From DASXMX01 sp036794395 (lineage in GTDB: Bacteria > Planctomycetota > Phycisphaerae > Tepidisphaerales > Tepidisphaeraceae): a stretch of DNA of 23,496 nucleotides. Position 1 is the first letter of the stretch. Each line of letters starts with the position of its first letter. A program made the translations under genes and the position numbers. Shown piece by piece: positions 1-7,438 of this stretch. The notes below the pieces were generated by a model. The model saw only the letters and a list, made by a program, of their open reading frames with translations. It was not told where the DNA came from and ran no database searches. The stretch is taken from assembly GCA_036794395.1 (NCBI GenBank), contig DAIRGS010000088.1, positions 1-23,496 on the forward strand, given 5' to 3'.

Positions 1-32
1 TGTCTCCCTGTCTCCCTGTCTCCCTGTCTCCC
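1..32. repeat. Four tandem copies of an 8-bp unit
   Basis: The window opens with four perfect head-to-tail copies of TGTCTCCC. The array may continue to the left, outside the window. It ends a few bases before the stop codon of the glycosidase gene that runs leftward, so it lies in that gene's 3' flank. I see no coding or regulatory role. It looks like a simple-sequence tract prone to slippage. Confidence 0.85.
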
Positions 33-37
33 CATCG

Positions 38-1741
38 TCATTGATCGCGCTGGAGGATCAGAACCCAGTCCTCGGCATCGGATTGGCCAGGGGCGGTTAC
101 AGTCCAACCGGACCCGGCATCCGGTGCGATTTTGTCGAGTTCAGTCAATTTGCCGGAAACAGGATCGAAGATCTGGGCACGATATCGGCTTCCTGATTTG
201 AGATCCGTAACGCGGATGGAACGCAGTTCGGGAACGTAAATGAGACGAACCGCATCCGATCCCGTGGCGAAAGGTCCATAAGAAGGTCGCGTGGTTGGAT
301 GCGCACCTTCTTCGGCATAGGTCGCCCATTGGGGATGCGGCTCGAAGGTTTGCCAGTCGAATTGCTCGAAAAGCTTTTTGCCCAGGCCCACCTGGGTTGA
401 TCCCGGCAGATTCATCGCATCGTCCCACGCGATGATGCCATAACCCGTGCTGCCCGGCGGATGCTGGGGTGAGGGGCCGTGCGGCTGGCCGCGACGATTG
501 ACCTGCCAAATGCCGTTCGCCCCATAGGTATGCCCCGCCGCGCCGTTGGTCATGCACAGCCAGAACATCTGCCGCGTCCATTTCGTGGGAAGCTTATCAT
601 GAAGCATTTCATACGCAGCCTCACCGTTGATCACGGGCATGACCGGATGATCGGCGTAAGACTCGCGCACCGTTCGCACGGTCTTGTCCACTGCTTCGCG
701 CTGGCCGTGCGGCGTCTGCAACATATCGAAGTCCAGAAGGCTCGGATCATCCGTGGCGTGGCGGGACGAAAGGCGGGCGAGGCCCGTGGGATGAATGGTC
801 AGCGGCCGATGCCACGGATCGGTTGCGCGGATGTAGCGCATCACCTCCGTCCACTGCGTAACCTGGTTCCGGTCATCGTATGGGAACCCTTTGGCAAGGT
901 ACCAGGGCAAATTCGCTTCACCGGCCGCACACCACACAACGGGCATCGCCCCGTAGCGCGCGATCAGATAACGCCAATGCTGTTTGACCTTGTCCACTCC
1001 CATCCACGGCATGAAATAGCCCCATGCTCCGACGATGCATGGAGTGAAGCCCTGCTCGACGAGGTACTCAATGCGCCGATCGGCAGCGTCGAAATACTCG
1101 GGGCGGATGCGTGCGTAATTCGCTTCCCAAGGGAAGCCGGCTTCGTTGGCGCCGCGCGGGTCAAACGGCTGCATGTCCGGATAAAGCCCCGCCACAATCT
1201 GAATAACGTTAAACCCTTTTTGCTTCCGATCGGCCGCGAGCTTCTGAAAATCGTCCGGCCAACCCAGCCGGTTACACAGTCCCATCCACCACGTATCCCC
1301 GAGCCAGAAGAACGGCGTTCCGTCGCCGTATTGGAGATGGCGATGATCCGGCCCCACCTTGATGAATCCATGCTGATAGAGCGGATGATCACCCACATAT
1401 GGCTTAAGTTCGACAGCCCCTTCAATCCCGCTCAGGTCTCGGTTAGCACGATCAGAACACTCGAGCTTCCAGCGGTGCGTTCCGGCTTCGGGCGACGCGT
1501 ATCGAACTCGCCAGTTCTGCTTTCCGCTCCAGAACCCCGGCAAGCGCAGCTGAAGACCCTGCGGCGTGGTGATGAGCATGTCCACTTGAACATCGTTGAA
1601 TGGGTCGGCATACACCTTGGCCGATGTGAACGTCCACTCCGTGATGCGGTTCACGGTACCGGCTTCGGCCGCCGTCAGGAACGATGCGGCAACCAATATG
1701 TAAAGCACCGCAATTAAGGACGATTTGGGGTTCACTCTCAT
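38..1741 (-). CDS. Secreted DUF5060/DUF4038-type glycoside hydrolase (putative)
   Basis: A protein of 567 residues. Residues 1 to about 27 look like a signal peptide: a basic N-terminus, a hydrophobic core (LIAVLYILVAASFL) and an AEA-G cleavage site, so export is likely. Residues 30-110 resemble the DUF5060 beta-sandwich found before such glycosidases. Residues about 120-450 look like the DUF4038 TIM-barrel, with FFWLGDTWW, GFNVIQI, WCAAGE and VINGEAAYE. The last ~90 residues resemble the putative collagen-binding beta domain. Glu275 and Glu374 lie where clan relatives carry acid/base and nucleophile; this pairing is inferred from position. The family includes GH140 apiosidase-like enzymes acting on plant polysaccharides, but the substrate here cannot be read. 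The start is supported by AGGAAA six bases upstream of the ATG. The gene stands alone, back to back with the helicase gene. Confidence 0.85.
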   Translation of the reverse strand: MRVNPKSSLIAVLYILVAASFLTAAEAGTVNRITEWTFTSAKVYADPFNDVQVDMLITTPQGLQLRLPGFWSGKQNWRVRYASPEAGTHRWKLECSDRANRDLSGIEGAVELKPYVGDHPLYQHGFIKVGPDHRHLQYGDGTPFFWLGDTWWMGLCNRLGWPDDFQKLAADRKQKGFNVIQIVAGLYPDMQPFDPRGANEAGFPWEANYARIRPEYFDAADRRIEYLVEQGFTPCIVGAWGYFMPWMGVDKVKQHWRYLIARYGAMPVVWCAAGEANLPWYLAKGFPYDDRNQVTQWTEVMRYIRATDPWHRPLTIHPTGLARLSSRHATDDPSLLDFDMLQTPHGQREAVDKTVRTVRESYADHPVMPVINGEAAYEMLHDKLPTKWTRQMFWLCMTNGAAGHTYGANGIWQVNRRGQPHGPSPQHPPGSTGYGIIAWDDAMNLPGSTQVGLGKKLFEQFDWQTFEPHPQWATYAEEGAHPTTRPSYGPFATGSDAVRLIYVPELRSIRVTDLKSGSRYRAQIFDPVSGKLTELDKIAPDAGSGWTVTAPGQSDAEDWVLILQRDQ

Positions 1742-1779
1742 TGGGTTTCCTGCCTTATTGGGTCATTTAGCCCGAATTA

Positions 1780-1992
1780 TTCACCGCAGAGACGCCGGGG
1801 ACGCAGAGAAGACATGAATTGCCACAGATGGACACAGATGAACACAGATAAGAGAAGATTGAACCCCGGATAACCGGATGGCACGGATATGATGCGTGCG
1901 ACATTCGCTCCAACTCCGCATTCCGCATTTCATCTGTGTTCATCTGTGTTCATCTGTGGCAAAAATGTTTTCGTTTGCGTCTCCGCGGTGAA
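1780..1992. repeat. Long imperfect inverted repeat, MITE-like
   Basis: The element begins TTCACCGC and ends GCGGTGAA. The terminal 16 bases pair with one mismatch (TTCACCGCAGAGACGC against the complement of GCGTCTCCGCGGTGAA). An inner pair, 1820-1849 and 1932-1961, matches at 29 of 30 bases and is itself built from the repeated unit ACAGATGAAC. The stretch between the arms (1850-1931) is not symmetrical. There is no open frame for a transposase. It could be a miniature mobile element, or the trace of a dispersed repeat that forms a long hairpin in RNA. Confidence 0.8.
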
Positions 1993-2225
1993 CCTGATTT
2001 TTCCGGGTTAGGGCCTTCCCAGCCCATAAACCCTATGTCGTTTTCCTGAATTCCCGGCGACCTTATGGACAATTCCCGTCGTACCGATATAGTAATAACT
2101 CACAACTGCCTGCTTCGACTAGGTCACGAATCCCGCCTGATTGGCATTTTCCTGATTGAAAACGCGATTGCAGTTGTAGCGCACCGTAGCGGCCTGATTC
2201 GGCACTTTGCCGTGGCCCTTCATTT

Positions 2226-2253
2226 AGGTGCGCAAAAGCACCTTTAGAAGGGA
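2226..2253 (+). promoter_or_regulatory. Hairpin abutting the helicase ribosome binding site
   Basis: AGGTGC (2226-2231) pairs with GCACCT (2238-2243) around a six-base loop. Two bases later comes AGAAGGGA (2246-2253), a good Shine-Dalgarno sequence six bases before the ATG at 2260. A hairpin this close could affect ribosome access, and DEAD-box helicase genes in other bacteria are often controlled through their leaders. Regulation here is inference only. Confidence 0.45.
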
Positions 2254-2259
2254 CTGCTG

Positions 2260-3726
2260 ATGTTGTTTGCCGATTTACGGCTCGCCGATCCAATTCTGCG
2301 CGCTATTTCCTACAAAACCGCCACGCCGATCCAGGCCAAGGCCATTCCGTTTGTTCTCGAAGGCAAGGACGTTCTGGGCTCTGCCCAGACCGGCACCGGT
2401 AAAACCGCCGCGTTCGCCATGCCCATCCTCCACCGTCTATTCAACTCCGCCCGCCCCGCCGGTAAGCCGCGCGCCCGCGCCCTTGTCTTATGCCCGACCC
2501 GCGAGCTGGCCTCGCAGATCGCCCAGAGTTTTTGCGAGTATGGCCGGCACGTGAATATCTCCGTGACGACCGTATTTGGCGGCGTTGGGGAGCGCCCGCA
2601 GATCAATGCCCTCCGTCGCGGGGTCGATGTGATCGTCGCGACGCCGGGCCGCTTGCTCGACCTGGTCCGCCAGAACCATGCCGACCTCAAGGGCATCCAG
2701 ACACTTGTCCTGGACGAAGCCGATCGCATGCTGGACATGGGCTTCATTCACGATATTCGCAAGCTGGTCGCCCAGATCCCGGCCCAGCGCCAAACACTGT
2801 TTTTCTCGGCGACGATGCCCCGCGAAATCCGCCAGCTCGCCGATTCGCTGCTCAAGCAGCCGGCCGTGGTTGAAGTGGAACGCGTCTCCACGCCCGTTCA
2901 GGCGGTTGAACAATCCGTATACTTCGTGTCCAAGCAAAACAAGCCTGAGCTCCTGGCCCGTCTTGTGAAAGACCTGCCGATGTTCCGGGCCATCGTGTTC
3001 ACCCGGACCAAGCACGGCGCAGATCGCGTCGTCCGTCATCTGGATCGATACGGCATCCGCTCCCAGGCCATTCACGGCAACAAGAGCCAGAACATGCGCG
3101 AACGCGCGCTCAGTGATTTCAAGAACAATAAGACGCACGTGCTGGTCGCTACCGATATCGCCTCCCGCGGGATCGATGTCGATGGCATCACGCACGTGGT
3201 CAATTACGACCTGACGCACGAACCCGAAACCTACGTACATCGCATCGGGCGAACGGCCCGCGCCGGCGCAACAGGCGCGGCCGTGGCATTCTGCGACTCC
3301 GAAGAAGTTTCGAATCTCCGCGCAATCGAGCGCTTGATCCGCCAATCAATCCCGGTCAAGACCCACGGGATGAAGCCCGGCGACTTCAAGCCGCTCGTCA
3401 TTGCCGAAGACCGCCCCGAGCGCTCCGGCCACGGAGGCGGACGCCAACAAGGCGGCCATCGCGAAGGTGGACGCCGCGAAGGCCGACAACACCAGCAGGG
3501 CGGAGGCCGCCACGATGGTGCTGAAAGGCGGATCGCCACCAAACCCGTCCAGGCCAAACAAGGTTTGGCCGCCGGTCGCGGCGCCGGACAGGGAAGACCA
3601 ACTTCCCCGCCGATGGCCCCGGCCCCCAAGCCACGGGCGCTGCATCCGCTGCACGGAAAGAATCCGAACCGCCATGTAGGCGCCGGGAACCGCGGATTTG
3701 CCGCAAAGCGCGGCCGCGGACGGTAA
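2260..3726 (+). CDS. rhlE: DEAD-box ATP-dependent RNA helicase, RhlE type
   Basis: The 488-residue protein has the full set of superfamily 2 motifs in order: Q motif with Gln25 (TPIQ), motif I AQTGTGKT at 42-49, Ia PTRELA, TPGRLLD, motif II DEAD at 152-155, motif III SAT at 183-185, motif IV IVFTRTK, motif V ATDIASRGID and motif VI HRIGRTARAG at 327-336. It should unwind short RNA duplexes with ATP in the cytoplasm, in ribosome assembly or RNA decay. After residue ~375 comes a Gly/Arg/His/Gln-rich tail ending in basic residues, a typical disordered RNA-binding extension of RhlE proteins. The start is set by AGAAGGGA at proper spacing. The gene appears monocistronic, with its own terminator. 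Assignment to RhlE rather than another DEAD-box subfamily is likely but not certain. Confidence 0.93.
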   Translation: MLFADLRLADPILRAISYKTATPIQAKAIPFVLEGKDVLGSAQTGTGKTAAFAMPILHRLFNSARPAGKPRARALVLCPTRELASQIAQSFCEYGRHVNISVTTVFGGVGERPQINALRRGVDVIVATPGRLLDLVRQNHADLKGIQTLVLDEADRMLDMGFIHDIRKLVAQIPAQRQTLFFSATMPREIRQLADSLLKQPAVVEVERVSTPVQAVEQSVYFVSKQNKPELLARLVKDLPMFRAIVFTRTKHGADRVVRHLDRYGIRSQAIHGNKSQNMRERALSDFKNNKTHVLVATDIASRGIDVDGITHVVNYDLTHEPETYVHRIGRTARAGATGAAVAFCDSEEVSNLRAIERLIRQSIPVKTHGMKPGDFKPLVIAEDRPERSGHGGGRQQGGHREGGRREGRQHQQGGGRHDGAERRIATKPVQAKQGLAAGRGAGQGRPTSPPMAPAPKPRALHPLHGKNPNRHVGAGNRGFAAKRGRGR

Positions 3727-3754
3727 CGAGTCAATAGAAAATACATTCGATCTC

Positions 3755-3805
3755 ATCGGGCCGCGTCGGTCAGCATTCAGCTGACTGTCGCGGCCCGATT
3801 TTTTT
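3755..3805 (+). terminator. Rho-independent terminator of the helicase gene
   Basis: An 11-base perfect stem, ATCGGGCCGCG (3755-3765) with CGCGGCCCGAT (3789-3799), extends inward through a partial CGGTCAG/CTGAC match. It is followed by seven consecutive T (3799-3805). It lies 28 bases after the helicase stop codon. The structure is GC-rich and immediately followed by the T tract, as expected of an intrinsic terminator on the plus strand. Confidence 0.9.
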
Positions 3806-3910
3806 GACGTCTTTCAGCGGGAAATGAACAGTATATTTATTCCAGTGTTTCGGGTGTACTGCTCACGTTGCGTTGGGTATGCCCAGCGTCCGTGATACTT
3901 CAGGCTGGCC

Positions 3911-4025
3911 TCTTCTCCCTCCACCGGTACGCCGGGGGAGGGGTGGGGAGGGGGCCTGTGAGGAACTCAGCAAATTGAAACAACCCCCTCCCTACCCTCC
4001 CCCGGCGTACCGGGAGAGGGGAAAA
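3911..4025. repeat. Inverted repeat with CCGGTACGCCGGGGGAGGG core
   Basis: The left arm (about 3915-3954) and right arm (about 3984-4021) are near-complementary. The left contains ACCGGTACGCCGGGGGAGGG and the right contains the complement CCCTCCCCCGGCGTACCGGG, and both continue into C-rich or G-rich flanks. The loop is about 30 bases and A-rich. The short open frames that cross it on both strands are by-products of the symmetry. It looks like a dispersed repeat or miniature element, and it could also form a very stable RNA hairpin ahead of the branching-enzyme gene. Confidence 0.8.
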
Positions 4026-4089
4026 AGGGTGGCCGCTGAAACAGTCACGCACCTTTTCCCGAATCAGGCAAGCGAAATCGGCGGATGAC

Positions 4090-6141
4090 ATGGCTCAAAC
4101 GAAGTCGGCGACCAAAACTCTGATGGACTCAGATCCCTGGCTCAAACCCTATGCCGGACGAATCACCGAGCGCGATGCGTACTACCGCGCCGCCCTGGCC
4201 CGACTCGACTCCACCGGCGGACTTCAGGGACAGATCAGCCACGGCCATGAATACTTCGGCTTCAATCGGGGCGAATATGGCGACAAAAAAGGGGTCTGGT
4301 ATCGCGAGTGGGCCCCAGGCGCGCTACAGCTTCGCGTGATTGGTGATTTCAACGGGTGGGATCGCTGGGGCACGCCAATGGTGCGGGACCAGTTTGGGGT
4401 GTGGGGATTGTTCTTCCCCGATGATCAGTTTGCCGACCGGCTCGTGCACAACAGCAAGGTGAAGGTGCACGTTGTACACGAGGACAAGAAAGGGACGGAT
4501 CGAATTCCGGCGTATATCCGGCGCGTTGTACAGGATCATCGCAACAACGACTGGGCCGGCATCTATTGGAATCCGCCCACCCCCTACCGCTTCAAACAAA
4601 AGGTTAAACCCTTGCAGGGAAGCCTGCGGGTTTATGAGTCACACGTGGGGATGGCGCGCGAAGAGGCCAAGGTCGGATCGTTCGGCGAGTTTACCAAAGA
4701 CGTTCTGCCGCGCGCTGCGGGCCTGGGCTACAACGCGGTGCAGTTGATGGCGGTGCAGGAGCATCCGTATTACGGATCGTTTGGGTATCACGTCAGTAGT
4801 TTTTATGCCGTGTCGTCGCGGTTTGGCACGCCGGAGGAATTGAAGGAACTAATCGATACGGCGCATGGGCTGGGGGTTCGGGTCCTTCTTGATATCGTTC
4901 ACAGCCATGCGGTGAAAAACACGCTGGAAGGCCTCGGCTGGTTCGACGGCACCGATCATCAATACTTCCACGGCGGCGAGCGCGGCCTCCACACCGCATG
5001 GGATTCGCTCGTCTTCGACTACGCAAAATTCGAAGTCCAGCGTTACCTGCTGAGCAACGTGCGCTACTGGCTCGAGGAATATCAATTTGATGGCCTGCGC
5101 TTCGATGGCGTCACCAGCATGCTTTACCTCGACCATGGGCTGGGCAAGGAATTCGGCAGCTACGACGACTACTTCAGCGCGAATATCGATGAAGACGCCG
5201 TGGCGTATCTGAAGATGGCCAACGAGGTCGCTCACAGCGTTCGTAAAGATATCATCACGATCGCCGAAGACGTGTCCGGCATGGTCGGCATGGCCCGGCC
5301 AATCGCCGAGGGCGGCCTCGGTTTCGACTACCGCCTGGCGATGGGCATCCCCGATTACTGGATCAAGATCCTAAAAGAACGCCGCGATGAGGAATGGAAC
5401 CTCGGTGAGTTGTTCTCAACGTTGCTCAACCGCCGCTACGGCGAAAAGCACATTGGCTACGCCGAGAGCCACGACCAGGCACTGGTCGGCGATAAGACCA
5501 TCGCCTTCCGCCTCATGGACAAGGACATGTACTGGCACATGGACAAGTCCAGCCGCAATGTCGTGATCGATCGAGGCATCGCCCTTCACAAGCTCATCCG
5601 CCTGATCACCTTCAGCCTGTCCGGCGAAGGCTATCTGAATTTCATGGGCAATGAGTTCGGCCACCCCGAATGGATCGATTTCCCCCGCGTCGGAAATAAC
5701 TGGTCCATGCAGCACGCCCGACGGCAGTGGTCCCTGGCCGACAATCCGAATCTGCACTACGCGGGACTGAATCGATTCGACAAAGAAATGCTTTCGCTCG
5801 ACACGCGATTCAATCTATTACAGGATCCATTGATCGAGCAGCTCTCCGTGCATGAAGACAACAAGCTGCTAGTCTACCGTCGCGGCCCGCTGGTCTTCGC
5901 GTTCAACTTCCATCCCACCGAATCCTACGCCGCCCTGCGCATCGGCGTGCCGGACGCGACCGACTACGTAATGGTGCTCGACACCGACGACAAAGAAGTC
6001 GGCGGCTTCGGCCGCGTCGCGCGCGGCATGAAATATCCTTACGAGCAAATGCCCTGGGACAACCGCAAGCAAAGCATCCGCATGTATCTGCCCAATCGCA
6101 CGGCGCAAGTGTTGGCCCCCGCATCCCTCGCCAAGTCATGA
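4090..6141 (+). CDS. glgB: 1,4-alpha-glucan branching enzyme, GH13_8-like (eukaryote-type)
   Basis: The 683-residue enzyme cuts alpha-1,4-glucan chains and rejoins them through alpha-1,6 links, branching glycogen in the cytoplasm. An N-terminal CBM48-like domain covers about 55-155 (WYREWAPGALQLRVIGDFNGW). The GH13 barrel follows from about 180, with YGSFGYHVSSFYA, nucleophile Asp339 in FDGLRFDGVTSM, acid/base Glu393 in ITIAEDVSG, and His461-Asp462 in YAESHDQALVGDKTIAF. A C-terminal beta domain ends the protein. These motif variants match human and plant branching enzymes more closely than Escherichia coli GlgB, which points to subfamily GH13_8. Length fits that group. The gene stands alone, with a repeat-filled spacer before it and a convergent cassette after it. 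A function as amylase is unlikely given the full branching-enzyme signature. Confidence 0.93.
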   Translation: MAQTKSATKTLMDSDPWLKPYAGRITERDAYYRAALARLDSTGGLQGQISHGHEYFGFNRGEYGDKKGVWYREWAPGALQLRVIGDFNGWDRWGTPMVRDQFGVWGLFFPDDQFADRLVHNSKVKVHVVHEDKKGTDRIPAYIRRVVQDHRNNDWAGIYWNPPTPYRFKQKVKPLQGSLRVYESHVGMAREEAKVGSFGEFTKDVLPRAAGLGYNAVQLMAVQEHPYYGSFGYHVSSFYAVSSRFGTPEELKELIDTAHGLGVRVLLDIVHSHAVKNTLEGLGWFDGTDHQYFHGGERGLHTAWDSLVFDYAKFEVQRYLLSNVRYWLEEYQFDGLRFDGVTSMLYLDHGLGKEFGSYDDYFSANIDEDAVAYLKMANEVAHSVRKDIITIAEDVSGMVGMARPIAEGGLGFDYRLAMGIPDYWIKILKERRDEEWNLGELFSTLLNRRYGEKHIGYAESHDQALVGDKTIAFRLMDKDMYWHMDKSSRNVVIDRGIALHKLIRLITFSLSGEGYLNFMGNEFGHPEWIDFPRVGNNWSMQHARRQWSLADNPNLHYAGLNRFDKEMLSLDTRFNLLQDPLIEQLSVHEDNKLLVYRRGPLVFAFNFHPTESYAALRIGVPDATDYVMVLDTDDKEVGGFGRVARGMKYPYEQMPWDNRKQSIRMYLPNRTAQVLAPASLAKS

Positions 6142-6257
6142 TACTGACCGCTCAGGGAACTGGACGCGCTGAACGTCGTGTTCCGGATGGAACAGAATAT
6201 CGAGATTCCCGGGGGATGGTGTTCGGCTCTCGCAAGTGCCAATCCGCGCACTCGCCG

Positions 6258-6800
6258 TTATTTAACCGAAAGGTGAACTGCTTTTGCCTGCGATGTATCA
6301 CAGAACAGATCTTCGGATCCAATCACAGCGACCTCCATATCCCGTGAAAGAGATGCAGCGTCGTCCACACTCCGAACGGTCACAAATTTCTTGGTCGGCG
6401 ACACATACACTGCGGACGGTTTTGCCTGTTCCGACATCTTGCGGATGTTTCGAAGCGTGCCCTTGCTCTTGCCGTCCCATGCGAATAAGGCGTAGTCGGC
6501 ATCTCGGAGCATCGCATCATCTTTCGCGGTGTAGAATTCCAGTCCATGACCGCGCCCATGAAATTCGATCGCGTGCTTGGGCCAGCCGCCCACGTTATTT
6601 CGGCACTCGCCGTTCGTGCAATAGATTAGGACCGAACGATAGCCGTGATCGGCAAGATATCTTTGCGCCTCGCGGTCGAAGCCGTTGGCGTCGCCGACGA
6701 GGACGCACAGTTCCTTCCGCATGATGTTGTCGAGGCGACGCGCAATTTCGACGTTCATGCGACCCAGCCGACGCGATCCACCAATAAACACGGCGTTCAT
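6258..6800 (-). CDS. SLOG/DUF2493-like Rossmann-fold protein, function unknown
   Basis: A 180-residue cytosolic protein without signal or membrane segments. It opens with a Rossmann-like strand and turn, AVFIGGSRR (3-11), followed by VLVGDANGFD (33-42), close to the GxAxGaD signature of DUF2493 and other SLOG-superfamily proteins that bind nucleotides or their derivatives. A third block, ALFAWDGKSKGT (104-115), resembles the strand and Gly-rich turn closing such a pocket. A segment with Cys61, Cys66 and RNNVGGW (67-73) is a distinctive family feature of unknown role. Its ATG overlaps the stop of the upstream phosphoribosyltransferase frame (ATGA), so translation is probably coupled. SLOG proteins occur in nucleotide-signalling and conflict systems, and a role as ligand sensor or nucleotide-processing enzyme is inference. 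It converges with the branching-enzyme gene. Confidence 0.7.
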   Translation of the reverse strand: MNAVFIGGSRRLGRMNVEIARRLDNIMRKELCVLVGDANGFDREAQRYLADHGYRSVLIYCTNGECRNNVGGWPKHAIEFHGRGHGLEFYTAKDDAMLRDADYALFAWDGKSKGTLRNIRKMSEQAKPSAVYVSPTKKFVTVRSVDDAASLSRDMEVAVIGSEDLFCDTSQAKAVHLSVK

Positions 6801-7387
6801 ATATTGCTCCTTGTACGCGTCGCCGCCAAGAAGTATACGCGAGCCGCTCCGGCATTGAATAGTGCAATGGTCACTGCGTTCGCCGTCGCACCAGAACGAT
6901 ACAGGTCGTCAACGAGCAGAATTCCCCTGCCCTTGACCTGATCTGCATCGACCTCGAAGGCTCGATCAAGCAACTCGCGCCGCTCCTCCGGGTCATGAAC
7001 GTTCTTCAGCCCCGAAGTCTCCTTCGTCTTTCGAACCGCATTGGCAGAGAACGTTTTACCGAGTTTTGTCGCAATCGCGGTCGCGACTTGCACCACGGGT
7101 TGAACTTGGCGCGGCGTGGAAGGCGGCACTGGCACAATCAGGTCAATTTTCGCCAAGCCATTTGGCTTGTCGTGGAAAAATCCGGCCATCGCATCGGAAA
7201 CCTAATCCACCGTATTCTTCCCGCGATATTTCAACTGATAGAGCAGTTCGCCCAGCGTAGAGCGAGTCGTGTCGTACTGCGCATGGCCGTACTCGTTGTA
7301 GCCCAGGAACGTGCTGGATATCGTATGCAAGTCGAGCGTCCATCCCCGAGTCCATGCCCCTGGAATTTCGATTGGATTGGTCATCAT
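6797..7387 (-). pseudogene. ComF-like phosphoribosyltransferase interrupted by one in-frame TAG
   Basis: Two open segments lie in the same frame. The first (7202-7387, 61 codons) reads GWTLDLHTISSTFLGYNEYG and then GELLYQLKYRG, the usual start of short ComF-like proteins. A TAG at 7202-7204 stops it. Four codons later an ATG at 7189 opens the rest, 130 residues with the IVPVPPS loop and the PRPP-binding motif ILLVDDLYRSGAT. Read through, the product would be about 196 residues, the size expected for this group, and no bases need be added or removed. The family transfers or hydrolyses phosphoribosyl groups; no substrate is known here. ComF's N-terminal zinc-finger cysteines are absent. The gene follows the nuclease-like gene by 51 bases and overlaps the next by ATGA. 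It may be a recent nonsense mutation, a sequencing error, or two polypeptides with a reinitiated second half. Confidence 0.8.
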
Positions 7388-7438
7388 GTGATAACGTTGG
7401 CGAACGCGCCTCGATTGTATCGCGTGAACGAGAATTCT

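Larger units (their letters stand above)
1742..2259. other. Spacer: inverted-repeat element plus helicase leader
   Basis: This 518-base spacer separates two divergent genes. Its left half is an inverted-repeat element described separately. Its right half, about 1993-2259, is the upstream region and probably the 5' leader of the helicase gene, ending in a small hairpin and a good ribosome binding site. A 60-codon open frame at 2065-2247 lacks a convincing ribosome site and recognisable motifs, so I do not call it a gene. Promoters for both flanking genes should lie here, but I cannot place -35/-10 boxes with confidence. Confidence 0.6.
3727..4089. other. Spacer between helicase and branching-enzyme genes
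   Basis: A 363-base stretch without a convincing gene. It carries the helicase terminator at its left end and a long C/G-rich inverted repeat in its middle, both listed separately. The remaining ~65 bases before the branching-enzyme ATG must hold part of that gene's leader. Only a weak G-rich tract precedes the ATG, so ribosome binding is unremarkable. Confidence 0.6.

Noticed and set aside
479..1717. A 412-codon open frame on the plus strand, opposite the secreted glycosidase gene
   Set aside because: It mirrors a gene with clear domain motifs and a signal peptide. Its own translation has no recognisable motif and is rich in Arg, His and Pro, as expected of an antisense shadow.
2065..2247. 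A 60-codon open frame upstream of the helicase gene
   Set aside because: It has no good ribosome site and no family motif. It is mentioned only as a possible leader peptide and is not called as a gene.
3873..4091. Two short open frames on opposite strands in the helicase-branching enzyme gap
   Set aside because: Both run across the inverted repeat, and their Pro/Gly/Arg-rich translations simply reflect its C- and G-rich arms.
7202..7204. Reading the TAG as a genome-wide sense codon
   Set aside because: TAG also ends the GIY-YIG gene (7439-7441) and the large repeat protein (19916-19918) at natural C-termini, so it works as an ordinary stop here. Local readthrough is not excluded but has no visible signal.
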